Positions 10,065 to 19,926 are shown, numbered from the stretch's first letter. The stretch is 64,000 nt of DNA from Paracoccus cavernae (GCA_030410095.1 JAUFRC010000003.1:124001-188000); one strand, 5' to 3'. Translations and numbers: made by a program. Notes: a model not told the origin generated them from the letters alone.

Positions 10065-10087
10065 AAAGGGCCCTCTGCGGGCCCTTT
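10065..10087 (+). terminator. Rho-independent terminator between cytochrome c and ridA
   Basis: AAAGGGCCC (10065-10073) and GGGCCCTTT (10079-10087) form a perfect nine-base stem with loop TCTGC, followed by CTTCT. It separates the oxidase-cytochrome pair from ridA, so ridA is expressed by read-through or from its own promoter within the short gap. Confidence 0.85.
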
Positions 10088-10134
10088 CTTCTACCTACGC
10101 GACCCAATCTCGCGACCAAAAAGGAAAAGTGACT

Positions 10135-10620
10135 ATGAAAAAGACTTTTGCTCTTGCAGCAGCTCTGTGTGCGGCGCCGCTTCTGGCCAATGCCCAGGAC
10201 ATCATCCGCCACAAGACGCCCGGCTCGGATTTCCCGATTGCCCGCGCGGTCGAGATCCCCGCAGGCAAGACGACGGTTTATGTCAGCGGCATGGTTCCTT
10301 CGGTTGCCGATGAAAGCGCGGATCCCAAAACCGCAGCGGCTTGGGGCGACACCAAGACCCAGACCGTCAGCGTCCTGAACTCGATCGAGGCGACGCTGAA
10401 GGATCTCGACCTGACCATGGGCGATGTCGTCAAGATGCAGGTCTTCCTCGTTGCTCCCGAGGGTCAGGCCGCCGATTTCGCGGGCTTCATGGAGGGCTAT
10501 ACCCAGTTCTTCGGCACCGAGGCACAGCCGAACCTGCCGTCGCGTTCGGCGATGATCGTCGACGCGCTGGTCAACCCGAACTGGCTGGTCGAAATCGAAG
10601 TGACCGCCGTTCGCCCCTAA
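10135..10620 (+). CDS. Exported RidA family (imine/enamine deaminase) protein
   Basis: Intact 161-residue protein, start ATG 10135 nine bases after AAGGA. Unusually for this family it begins with a Sec signal peptide (MKKTFALAAALCAAP...ANA, cleavage near residue 20). The mature part is a RidA/YjgF domain and keeps the arginine of the NLPSRSAMIV segment that corresponds to the catalytic arginine of E. coli RidA, plus the VEIEVTAV C-terminus. RidA proteins hydrolyse reactive imines and enamines. Next to an exported amine oxidase, this one should hydrolyse the imine product in the periplasm to a carbonyl compound and ammonia. The catalytic role is inferred from family and context. Confidence 0.85.
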   Translation: MKKTFALAAALCAAPLLANAQDIIRHKTPGSDFPIARAVEIPAGKTTVYVSGMVPSVADESADPKTAAAWGDTKTQTVSVLNSIEATLKDLDLTMGDVVKMQVFLVAPEGQAADFAGFMEGYTQFFGTEAQPNLPSRSAMIVDALVNPNWLVEIEVTAVRP

Positions 10621-10671
10621 GGGCTGCGCAATCATAAAGGTCCCCGCGCCGGAAGGTGCGGGACGGCCGGG

Positions 10672-10693
10672 CGGGCAGGGAAACCTCTGCCCG
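10672..10693 (+). terminator. Hairpin after ridA
   Basis: CGGGCAG (10672-10678) pairs with CTGCCCG (10687-10693) and is followed by TTGCCTT. It lies about 50 bases after the ridA stop. The T-run is interrupted, so it is a probable rather than certain terminator. Confidence 0.5.
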
Positions 10694-10796
10694 TTGCCTT
10701 GTCGGGCTAGGGCTTGCCGCTGGTGCCGGAGGGGTTGGCGCTCAGGACTCCGGCCCGCTACAGGTCGCTTCCGCCACCACGGGATGGCGGCTAGAA

Positions 10797-11338
10797 GGAT
10801 CTCGACATGGCTGACGGCGGGCAGGGCGTAAAGCGCGTGTTCGATCGCCAGACGGTGCATGATCGTGATGGGCGCTTCGGTATTTTCGACCCGCATCACC
10901 ACCAGATGGAGCTGCCCTCGATCGCGACTTCCTCGATCATGGCGATCAGGCTTTCGCCGGTCGCGGGGTTGCGGGTCTTGCACAGGACCGAGCGGATCAA
11001 ACCGGCGTTGAGCGGCGCAGCCTTGGCACCCTCGCCCTGCGTGATTGTTCCGGCCGCGCCTGTCGCTTCGCGCATCAGAACGGGCTTGCGGCGGTTGCGC
11101 AGCGCCCAAGGCAAGGGCGGCCAGCGGCGCCGTTTGGCGGGCGCGGCCGCGGGGAGGCCGTTCCGGCCGAGGCGGCATCAGCGGCAACCGCCGTGGCGCA
11201 GCAGCAATCGCCGCCGCAATCGCCGGAAGCGCGCAATCCCGCCGCATGGGCATCGTTGTCACGGCTATCATCGGCGAAGGGCATGCCCGAGGCACGGGCC
11301 TCGTTTCTATTGGGCGGGAATTTCGGCCATTTGGGCAT
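10797..11338 (-). CDS. Hypothetical protein, broken by at least two frame breaks
   Basis: I do not recognise this gene. On the minus strand a plausible protein starts at 11338 (MPKWPKFPP) with a Cys-rich, Ala-rich low-complexity segment (SGDCGGDCCCATA). It continues in a second frame as KPVLMREATGAAG...IAMIEEVAIEGSS, and in a third as VVMRVENTEAPITIMHRL followed by IEHALYALPAVSHVEIL. The last two blocks look like ordered protein and are faintly like the small C-terminal NifU domain, but the cysteines of that domain are absent, so I do not assign it. The 3' end is uncertain (about 10797) because the third frame runs on without an obvious natural stop. It is flanked by ridA and an amidase, with no clear functional link. 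Confidence 0.35.
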
Positions 11339-11529
11339 GGCTATCCTTTTGACGGTCAGGCGCGGGCGGCACCGGTCTTGGCGGGATTCGGTTTCTCTCT
11401 AATAAAACCTAGCCGAAACTCCTTTCTCCCGACTTGCGCTGGATCAGTTTCGCGCAGGCCGTGGAAATTAATTTCCGGCGCGGAAACAGGTTCGGCGCCG
11501 GTCAAGGTTTTGTCAGCTCCGTCAGCCGG

Positions 11530-12995
11530 TTATCGGCCCTGCTCGGATCGGGCTTCGTCGGGATGACCACCCGCGGGAGCGATTACCGGCGGATGCTTCT
11601 GCGGCCAAAGCGTCGCGCGGTGATAGGTCTCGCCCATAGCCAGCACCGCCGCGTCCTGTCCATGCGCCCCGATGATCTGCATCCCCATCGGCAGGCCGCT
11701 TGCGCCAAAGCCCACAGGCACGTTCAGCGCCGGAAGCCCGATCAGCGAAACGGGGACGACCACCTCCATCCAGCGGTGATAGCTGTCCATCGCGCGCCCG
11801 TTGATCGCCTGCGGCCAGCGCTCCCCGACCGCAAAGGGCCAGACCTGCGCCGTGGGCATGACCCAGGCGTCATAGCCCTGAAACAGCCGATGCGCGCGGG
11901 CATACCATTTAGAACGGATGGTCGAGGCCTCGTAGACCGCCTCGGCCGAAAGGCTCGCGCCGGTCGAGATCTCCCATGCGCTTTCGGGTTTGAGCAGCGC
12001 GCGTTTCGCCGGATCATCCCAAAGCAACTTTTTCGCACCGTAGTTCAGCATGGCGCGCAGGGTGATCCATGTCTGCCAGAGCTTTTCGGCGGGGTAGGGG
12101 GCGGCAAGGGGCACGACCTCGGCCCCGAGGCCGCGCAGGACGTCGAGCCCGCCCGCACAGGCCTCCAGAATGCCCGGCTCGCAGGGATAGGCCCCGTCCC
12201 AATCGCCGAGCCAGGCGATGCGTTTGCCGCGCAGATCGGCGGGGCGGCCTCCACCTCCGTCAGGAAATCGCGCGCGGGCAGGCCGAAGGGCATCTGCGGG
12301 TTCGGCCCCGAGATGACGCCAAGGAGCCGCGCGAGATCTTGGACGCTGCGCGCCATCGGGCCCTCGGTCGCCATGGTAGACAGAAAGCTCTCGCCGCCCG
12401 CATCGCCGGGCACGAGGCCCCAGCTCGGCCGGAAGCCGTAGACGTTACAAAAGGCCGCCGGATTGCGCAGACTGCCCATCATGTCCGAGCCGTCGGCCAG
12501 AGGCAGCATCCGCGCCGCCAGCGCCGCCGCCGCCCCGCCCGAGGATCCGCCGGGCGTACGGGCAAGGTCATAGGGGTTACGTGTCGCGCCGAAGACGGGG
12601 TTGAACGTGTGGCTGCCGTGGCCCCATTCGGGCGTATTGGTCTTGCCGATCACGATCGCGCCCGCCGCCTTGATGCGGGCCACCATCAGCGCATCGGCCG
12701 CAGGCACATGACCGGCATGGATCGGCGAGCCCCAGGTCGTGCGGATGCCTTTGGTGGGGGCGAGATCCTTGATCGCCACGGGCAGGCCGAACAAGGCGCC
12801 GTTCGGCGGGGCATCGTCCAGTGCCCGCGCCTCGGCCATCAGCGCATCGCGATCGCGCAGGCTGACCACGGCATTGATCGCGGGATTGACCGCGGCGATG
12901 CGGTCCAGACAGGCCGCCATCACCTCGGAAGGGCGCAGGTTGCGGCCGGCAATCGCGGTCGCGATCTCTTGCGCCGAAAGCTCGTTGATCTGCAT
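11530..12995 (-). CDS. Amidase signature family hydrolase (one frame break)
   Basis: About 488 residues, start ATG 12995 three bases after the stop of the upstream malonyl-CoA synthetase gene, so the two are co-transcribed. The catalytic triad is visible: Lys76 in PVAIKDLAP, cis-Ser151 in PGGSSGGAAAA and nucleophile Ser175 in GSDMMGSLRNP. One missing C near 12243 shifts the frame in the middle. The C-terminal part (SLIGLPALNVPVGF...GMQIIG) is typical. Pairing with MatB suggests a route from malonamate or a related amide to malonate and then malonyl-CoA, as known for malonamidase in rhizobia. This enzyme is longer than that one, so the substrate is a hypothesis. Confidence 0.85.
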
Positions 12996-12998
12996 GGC

Positions 12999-14511
12999 CT
13001 ACCCTTCGAACCGGTCTTTTTGCGCATCGCGGAGAAGGTTCTTCTGGACCTTGCCCATCGTGTTGCGGGGCAGGCTCTCGGCGAAAACATAGGCCTTGGG
13101 CTGTTTGAACCGCGCGAGATGCCCGCTCAGCGCGGCCTCAAGCACGGCCGCATCCGGCGTGGCACCCTGCTTCGGCACGACGACGGCGACCACCGCCTCG
13201 CCGAAATCGGGATGGGGCACGCCGATCACCGCGCTTTCGAGCACGCCCGGCTGTTCGTCGAGGATCAGCTCGATCTCCTTGGGATAGATGTTGTAGCCGC
13301 CCGAGATGATCAGATCCTTTTGCCGCCCCACGATCGAGACATAGCCTTCCGCATCCACCACCCCGATATCGCCCGTGATGAAAAAGCCGTTTTCGCGCAG
13401 CTCTTCGCGGGTTTTTCGGGCATCTGCCAATAGCCGCGAAAGACGTTGTGGCCGCGAACCTCGATCATGCCCGGGCTACCTTGCGGCAGTTCGGCGCCGG
13501 TTTCGGGATCGGTGATCTTCAGCTCGACGCCGGGCAGCGGAAAGCCGACGGTGCCCGCCCGCCGCTCGCCCTCATAGGGGTTCGAGGTCGACATATTGGT
13601 CTCGGTCATGCCGTAGCGTTCGAGGATGCGGTGGCCGGTGCGCTCCTGGAACTGGCGATGGGTCTCCGCCAGAAGCGGCGCCGATCCCGAGGTGAAAAGC
13701 CGCATGTGCCGCGTGGCCGCGCGGTCAAAGGCGGGCTCGGCAAGAAGGCGGGTGTAATAGGTCGGAACCCCCATCATCGTCGTGACCTTGGGCAGGTGTT
13801 TCAGTACGAGCTCGGGCTTGAACGCCGGCAGAAACACCATCGCGCCACCCGAAAGCAGCACGACATTCGAGGCAACGAAAAGCCCGTGGGTGTGAAAGAT
13901 CGGCAGCATGTGGAGCAGCGTGTCATCCGCAGTGAACCGCCATTCGCGCGCCAGAACCTCGGCATTCTCAAGCAGGTTGGCATGGCTCAGCATCGCGCCT
14001 TTCGAGCGCCCTGTCGTGCCCGAGGTGTAAAGGATTGCCGCGAGATCGTCGCGGGTGCGCGCGACGGGGAAATAGCTCTCGCTCTGCGTCGCCGCGCCCG
14101 CGGCAAGACTGCCGCCGCCCGCACCGTCCAGCGTCTCGAACCCAGCGCCGAAGCGGGCCGCAACCGCGGCAAGGCTGTTGGCCTTGGCCGGATCCCCGAC
14201 CAGCAGCGCCGCGCCGGAATTTTCGACGAAATAGGCCACTTCCTCGGCGGTATAGGCGGTGTTGAGGGCAAAAACACAACGCCCGAGGCAAGGGCGGCAC
14301 CGTAAAGCGCCAAAGCGGCGGACGATTTCTCGATCTGGACCGCCAGCCTGTCTCCCGCCTTGAGCCCCAGCGCGCCAAGCGCATGGGCGAAGCGGTGGGT
14401 CTGGGCCACGAAATCGGGCCCCGAGACCGTGCTGTCGTCCCCCAGATAAAGCAACGGCGTCGCACGTCCTGCCTGCGGCGCGATCAGCGCGTCGTAAAGC
14501 GGATTGGTCAT
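12999..14511 (-). CDS. matB: Malonyl-CoA synthetase MatB (two frame breaks)
   Basis: AMP-forming acyl-CoA ligase of 504 residues after repair, the usual MatB length. One C is missing at the run near 14266 and one A in the run at 13412-13416. The start ATG 14511 opens MTNPLYDAL. Key motifs are TSGTTGRSKG (AMP-binding P-loop), YGMTETNM (the variant characteristic of malonate ligases), TGDIG, and the C-terminal catalytic lysine region PRNTMGKVQK. It makes malonyl-CoA from malonate, CoA and ATP in the cytoplasm. It heads a two-gene operon with the amidase downstream. No malonyl-CoA decarboxylase gene is seen in the window. Confidence 0.85.
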
Positions 14512-14847
14512 CTTTCTCCTCCCTCGAATTCCGGTCCGGCTTTTATGACGCCAAGGTCACGTCTCGCGCGCCAACAGTCCAGAGCGCGCGCGGGTGATTC
14601 GGTATGGATCGGGTCGAAAAAGGGAACTGAACGAAATTGTTTAACGTAGCGTCGACTTGCGGTTGAAGCAGGGGAGGCTCGGGCTATGAGAAAGCGAATC
14701 CTTGTGATTTGTTTATGAAAAATAAACCCTTAAGAACTATTTGTTCTCCGGTTCTCGTGTAGTCTGTCCCGATCGAGATCTTCCGTTGAACGCTTCCGCC
14801 ACCGTTGCCGCAAGGCTCTTGTCATCCCTTTTGCAAAGTTCAGAGAC
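14512..14847. other. Intergenic region between matB and a divergent lipoprotein gene
   Basis: Divergent 336-base spacer that must hold both promoters. It contains an AT-rich stretch near 14690-14760, including GAACTATTTGTTC, a four-base inverted repeat. No operator or RNA structure can be assigned. Confidence 0.4.
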
Positions 14848-15089
14848 ATGAAAAAATTGCCCTCATCGCCCCGATCGCAGTCGTTCTCGGCCTCTCGGCC
14901 TGCGCGACGCCGGAAAATTACGAAACCACGCCGGTCGTGGTGCAATCCGCACAAGGTCCGGTGACCTGCCAGCTTTACACCAAGAGCCTCACCACCTGGG
15001 ACCGCTCGATCGACCGTCCGGCCGCAATGTCGGTCAAAGCGGCTGATGCCGCCTGTCAGGCCGAAGGCCAGCGCCAGAAAAACGGCTGA
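14848..15089 (+). CDS. Small lipoprotein of unknown function (one frame break)
   Basis: About 80 residues. ATG 14848 follows AGAGAC and reads MKK; one A is missing from the run at 14851-14856, after which the frame continues ALIAPIAVVLGLSACA, a classic lipoprotein signal peptide with lipobox LSAC. The mature protein is only about 60 residues (CATPENYETTPVVV...EGQRQKNG) and I do not recognise its domain. It should be anchored to a membrane in the envelope. It stands alone, followed by a hairpin (GCCCC near 15103 with GGGGC near 15131) that may end transcription. Confidence 0.65.
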
Positions 15090-15201
15090 TCCGCCAAAGA
15101 AAAGCCCCGCCCCGACAGCTGTTCAGGGCAGGGGCCGACATCCCGCCGTTTCGTGGCCGCGTCATGCGGCTGCGTCCGGCGGGAGTGCTAGCTGTTCGTG
15201 A

Positions 15202-15564
15202 TCAAAGCGTGCCCGCCGCGTGGAAGGCGTCCCGCAGCATCACATATTGGATGACGGCCAGCGCCATCATCACGCCAAAGACGACATACCACAGCATGTG
15301 GCGCTGACGCGGACGGCGCGGCAGCCAGACGGTCGAGCTGCGGGCCAAAAGTCCGATTGCGACCAGCGCGGCGGGGCGACGAAAGCCCCAGACCCCGACG
15401 GGTTCGGATTGGATGTTGAAGGCTTGCGTCCATTCCAGCGGAATGCGCGTTTCGAACGGAATGCGGTTGACGGCGAAAGTGGCGGCTGCGGCCAGAAATG
15501 CGGCCCAGAGTGCCAGCATCGCGCTGGTCCAGTTTCGCGCCTCGAGTTTGCCTTTATTGGTCAT
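15202..15564 (-). CDS. Small integral membrane protein of unknown function
   Basis: Intact frame of 120 residues from ATG 15564 (MTNKGKLEAR). A longer in-frame start at 15627 adds a non-hydrophobic leader and is less likely. Three hydrophobic segments are visible: around residues 14-32 (SAMLALWAAFLAAAATFAV), 65-78 (AALVAIGLLARSS) and 92-110 (MLWYVVFGVMMALAVIQYV). It is probably an inner-membrane protein. No family is recognised, and neighbours on both sides are on the opposite strand, so context gives no function. Confidence 0.55.
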   Translation of the reverse strand: MTNKGKLEARNWTSAMLALWAAFLAAAATFAVNRIPFETRIPLEWTQAFNIQSEPVGVWGFRRPAALVAIGLLARSSTVWLPRRPRQRHMLWYVVFGVMMALAVIQYVMLRDAFHAAGTL

Positions 15565-15627
15565 TGCCCTACTCCCTGAATACCATTGATCGGAGCTACT
15601 GGTTAAAATCGGGCGAGCTGTCGGCAA

Positions 15628-16009
15628 CGGCGCAGCTTTCTGATGATCCCCGCATGGTTGAATATGTCGGCAATCGGCCGAGCTGCCAAGACAAAAGCGG
15701 TTTTCCGCCGATCGTGGTTAACGTCGTGACGGCGCCCGCAGGGCTTGTGTCACCGCATTGCCGAACCCCAATAAAATGCGGTTTTATTAGCTGGCCGGCA
15801 CAAAATTCTCGGCGGATTTTTGCCGTTAACAAATTCCTAATATGTTCATCTGATGCGGAATTTCCGTGCTTCGGCTCATGGAAAGGTTTCAGACTTCGGG
15901 CGATATTTCTTCTTAAAGTTGCAGTCATTCTCTGCGCATCCTGCGCTCCCGCGGGCCTTGCCGGCAGGCGTGGAGCAGGGCTAAACATATCCCAAAAGAC
16001 AGGCCGACC
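15628..16009. other. Intergenic region upstream of prolyl aminopeptidase
   Basis: Divergent spacer of 382 bases. The only clear structure is AATAAAA (15770-15776) with TTTTATT (15782-15788), a perfect AT-rich inverted repeat with a five-base loop. It could act as a weak bidirectional terminator or protein site. No coding frame is convincing. Confidence 0.4.
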
Positions 16010-16989
16010 ATGAACGATCTCCGCGCGCTTTATCCCGAAATCACCCCCTACGAGACCGGCATGGTCGAAGTCGGCGGCGGCCATAGCCTCGCTTACGAGC
16101 GCGTCGGCACCAAAGGTGCCACGCCCGCGGTCTTTCTGCATGGCGGGCCGGGGGCGGCATTTCATCCGGCGCACGGCGTTTCTTCGACCCCGCCCGCTAT
16201 GACGTCCTGCTGTTCGACCAGCGCGGTTGCGGCGGCTCGACGCCCCATGCCTCGCTCGAGAACAACACGACCTGGGATCTCGTGGCCGATATCGAACTGT
16301 TGCGCCGCAAGGTCGGTGTTGAAAACTGGCTCGTTTTCGGGGGCTCCTGGGGCTCGACCCTGGCGCTGACCTATGCCCAAACCCACCCCGAGCGCGTCTC
16401 GGCTCTGATCCTGCGCGGCATCTATACCGTCACCAAGGCCGAGATCGACTGGTATTATCAATTCGGCGTCTCGGAAATGTTCCCCGACAAATGGGAGAAG
16501 TTTCAGGCCCCGATCCCCGAGGACGAGCGTCACGATATGGTCGCGGCCTACCGCAAGCGCCTGACCGGCGCGGATCCCGTGGCGCAGCTTGAAGCCGCCA
16601 AAGCATGGACGATCTGGGAGGGCGAGACGATCACCCTTCTGCCCGATCCCGAGCTGGTCGCGGATTTCAGCGACGGCCATTACGCCTTGGCCTTCGCGCG
16701 GTTGGAGAACCACTATTTCACTCACGGATGCTGGCTCGAAGAGGGCCAGCTTCTGCGCGATGCCCATCGTCTGGCGGGCATTCCGGGCGCAATCATTCAC
16801 GGCCGCTACGACATGCCTTGCCCGATGGCGACGGCGTGGAAACTGGCGAAAGCCTGGCCCGATGCCGCCTTCCACCTGATCGAGGGCGCGGGCCATTCCT
16901 CGGGCGAGGCGGGGATCCGAGACGCCCTCATCCGCGCGACGGACCGTTTCGCGGATGGCCCGCCCGCCCGCGCCGGTTTGGCGAAATAG
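16010..16989 (+). CDS. pip: Prolyl aminopeptidase (one frame break)
   Basis: Alpha/beta-hydrolase of about 326 residues, start ATG 16010. One G is missing in the run at about 16150 (HGGPG then a shift; the repaired text reads HGGPGGGIS). Landmarks are the oxyanion motif HGGPG near residue 45, the DQRGCGGS loop, the nucleophile elbow GGSWGS near residue 110, and the catalytic histidine in GAGHSS near residue 300. The PHASLENNTTWDLV region is diagnostic of proline iminopeptidase. It removes N-terminal proline from peptides in the cytoplasm. It is followed by tex on the same strand, 86 bases away. Confidence 0.9.
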
Positions 16990-17075
16990 CGCCGGTCGCA
17001 GGCGGGGCCGCCTCTGGATCGGAGGGGCCGAACCGCTATGACGGTCGGACCAGACAGGCCCCGAAAGGAAGTGAC

Positions 17076-19429
17076 ATGGACGTAGCCGACCGCATTGCCC
17101 GCGTAATCGCATCAGAGATCGGGGCGGGGGCCGCGCAGGTCACGGCGGCCGTGGGGCTGCTCGACGGCGGCGCGACGGTCCCCTTCGTCGCACGCTACCG
17201 CAAAGAGGTGACGGGCGGGCTGGACGATACCCAGCTGCGCAACCTTGCCGAGCGTCTGGTCTATTTGCGCGAACTCGAGGCGCGGCGGGCCTCGATCCTC
17301 GGTTCGATCAAGGATCAGGGCAAGCTGACGGACGATCTCGCGCGCGCGATTGCCGTGGCCGAAACCAAGGCCACGCTTGAAGATATTTACCTGCCCTACA
17401 AGCCCAAGCGCCGCACCAAAGCGATGATCGCGCGCGAAAACGGGCTGGAGCCGCTGTTGCGTCGCATCGTCTCGGATCGCGGCGTCGATCCGAAAGTGCT
17501 GGCCGAGGGCTATGTCTCCGAGGCCGTTGCCGATGTCAAAGCCGCGCTTGACGGCGCGCGCGACATCCTGACCGAAGAACTGTCCGAGAACGCCCCGCTT
17601 CTGGGCCGTCTGCGCGAATTCATGCGCAACGAGGCCGTGGTCGGCGTCAAAGTCGTCGCCGGAAAAGAAGAGGCGGGCGCGAAATTCTCGGATTACTTCG
17701 ACCACCGCGAGAAATGGGCCGATATGCCCTCGCATCGCGCGCTTGCGGTGATGCGCGCGGCCAAGGAAGATATCGTCACCATCGAAATCGCCCCCGATCC
17801 GGAAACCGGCGCGCCGCGCGCCGAGCGTATGGTCGCGGCGGCAATCGGCGATCTGGGCTCGCGTCCGGGCGATGACTGGCTGCGCGGGGTTGCGGGTTGG
17901 GCTTGGCGGGTGAAGCTGACGAATACGATGTATATCGACCTGCTGACCGATCTGCGCAAACGCGCCCATGATGATGCCATCAAGGTTTTCGGGCGCAATC
18001 TCAAGGACTTGCTGTTCTCGGCTCCGGCGGGCGCGCGCCCGACCATCGGGCTTGATCCCGGTATCCGCACCGGCGTCAAGGTTGCCGTGGTCGATGCCAC
18101 CGGCAAGCTGGTCGAGACGACGACGGTCTATCCGTTCCAGCCGCGCATGGATGTGCAGGGCGCGCAGGCCGCGATTGCGGCAATGATTGCGCGCCACAAG
18201 ATCGAGCTGATCGCCATCGGCAACGGCACCGGCTCTCGCGAGACCGAACGGCTGGTCGGCGATCTGCTCAAGCAATTGCCGAAAACCGTGAAGGCGCCGA
18301 CCAAGGTCATCGTGTCCGAGGCCGGCGCTTCGGTCTATTCGGCCTCGGAACTGGCGGCCAAGGAGTTTCCCGATCTCGACGTGTCGCTGCGCGGTGCGGC
18401 CTCGATCGCGCGGCGTCTGCAGGATCCTTTGGCCGAGCTGGTCAAGATCCCGCCGGATCCATCGGCGTCGGGCAGTACCAGCACGACGTCGACCAGCGCC
18501 AATTGACCCGCGCGCTTGAAGCCGTGGTCGAGGATGCGGTGAACGCGGTGGGCGTCGATCTCAATATGGCTTCGGCCTCGCTTTTGTCGCATGTCGTGGG
18601 GCTGGGGCCTTCGCTCGCGCAGGCGATCGTCACCCATCGCGAGGCGAATGGCGCGTTCAAGTCGCGGAAATCATTGCTGAAAGTCACCGGCCTCGGGCCG
18701 CGCGCTTTTGAACAGGCCGCGGGTTTCCTGCGCATCCGTGACGGAGAGGAACCGCTTGACGCCTCGGCCGTGCACCCAGAAGCTTACGGCGTCGCGCGGA
18801 AAATCGTTCAGGCCTGCGGCCGCGACATCCGCCAGATCATGGGCCATCCCGAGGCTTTGCGCGGCGCGCGCGCCGAGGATTTCGTCGACGGCAGCTTCGG
18901 CCTTCCGACCGTGCGCGACATTCTGGCCGAGCTGGAAAAGCCCGGCCGCGACCCGCGCCCCGATTTCGTCACCGCAAGTTTTGCCGACGGGATCGAGGAT
19001 ATCAAAGACCTCCGCCCCGGCATGTTGCTGGAGGGGACCGTCACCAATGTCGCCGCTTTCGGGGCCTTCGTCGATATCGGTGTCCATCAGGACGGGTTGG
19101 TCCATATCAGCCAGATCGCCGACCGTTTCGTGAAAGATGCCCATGAAGTCGTGAAAGCAGGCGATGTCGTCAAGGTTCGCGTGACCGAGGTCGATGTCGC
19201 GCGCAAACGCATCGGGTTGTCGATGCGCAAAGACGGCGGCGGCTCGGACGAACGCGGCAATGCGGGCGGGCCGCGCGCGGTGGCCAGAAGCCCGCGCCGC
19301 AGGGGCGAGGGGGCGCAAGGCAAGCCCGCAGCCGGAAAATCCGGCGGCAATTTCCAGAGCGCGCCCAAATCTTCGGACCAGACCGGCGCTTTGGGTGCGG
19401 CATTGCTGAACGCCTTGCGCAAAAGCTGA
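17076..19429 (+). CDS. tex: Transcription accessory protein Tex (one frame break)
   Basis: About 784 residues, matching the family length. Start ATG 17076 is behind AAAGGAAGTG. Domains in order: the N-terminal helical Tex region (YLPYKPKRRTKAMIARENGL), a YqgF-like RNase H fold (IGLDPGIRTGVKVAVVD, near residue 325), helix-hairpin-helix motifs (SHVVGLGPSLAQAIV and KVTGLGPRAFEQAAGFLRI), and a C-terminal S1 RNA-binding domain (GMLLEGTVTNVAAFGAFVDI, near residue 650). A basic low-complexity tail follows. One G is missing near 18458 (CCGCCGGATCC). Tex binds nucleic acid and acts in transcription and RNA surveillance. This is normally a chromosomal housekeeping gene, so its presence here hints at a chromid. 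Confidence 0.93.
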
Positions 19430-19535
19430 GACATCGGGGGTGGTTGCTTGCGGGCAACCACTTCCGCCAAATCGCGGTTTCGCCGCTTTTGCCGTCTTGC
19501 CGCAGAAAAGCGGCGGCACTAGATCTTGCCTCGAA

Positions 19536-19584
19536 CGGGGACGACCCCGCCTGATTTCAGGTCATATCCGCGCGGGACGACCCG
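19536..19584 (+). promoter_or_regulatory. Guanidine-II (mini-ykkC) riboswitch
   Basis: Two small hairpins with identical ACGA tetraloops lie just ahead of a Gdx-type SMR gene: CGGGG-ACGA-CCCCG at 19536-19549 and CGGG-ACGA-CCCG at 19573-19584, joined by a 23-base linker. This is the full hallmark of the guanidine-II class, two stem-loops with ACGR loops. The second hairpin ends 9 bases before the ribosome site AAGGGAA (19594-19600), so guanidine binding should free translation of the exporter. Confidence 0.88.
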
Positions 19585-19605
19585 GCATTCTTCAAGGGAA
19601 AGCCG

Positions 19606-19926
19606 ATGGCTTGGATTTATCTTACTTTCGCGGGTCTGCTGGAAATCGTCTGGGCGGTTGCGATGAAACAATCGCAGGGTTTCACGCGGTTGACCCCGAC
19701 CCTCGTCATGATCGTGACCATGATCGGCAGCTTCGGCCTGCTCGCGCTCGCGATGCGCTCGCTGCCGCTTGGTACCGCCTATACGATCTGGACCGGTATC
19801 GGCGCGGTCGGCGCTTTCGTCGTGGGGATCATGTTTTTCAACGAGCTGGTCTCGCCCATGCGGATCCTCGCGGCGGTGCTGATCGTGAGCGGCCTTGTCT
19901 TGATGAAGATGTCGTCCTCTTCGTAA
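19606..19926 (+). CDS. gdx: SMR family guanidinium exporter (Gdx/SugE type)
   Basis: Intact 106-residue protein with four transmembrane helices, starting at ATG 19606. The conserved glutamate of helix 1 is present (GLLEIVWAVAMKQSQGF, near residue 13), and the WAVAMK and GTAYTIWTGIGAVGA motifs are those of the SugE/Gdx branch rather than of EmrE-type drug pumps. It acts in the inner membrane as a small proton-coupled dimer exporting guanidinium. The guanidine-II riboswitch immediately upstream strongly supports this substrate. A perfect terminator follows, so it is a single-gene unit. Confidence 0.92.
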   Translation: MAWIYLTFAGLLEIVWAVAMKQSQGFTRLTPTLVMIVTMIGSFGLLALAMRSLPLGTAYTIWTGIGAVGAFVVGIMFFNELVSPMRILAAVLIVSGLVLMKMSSSS

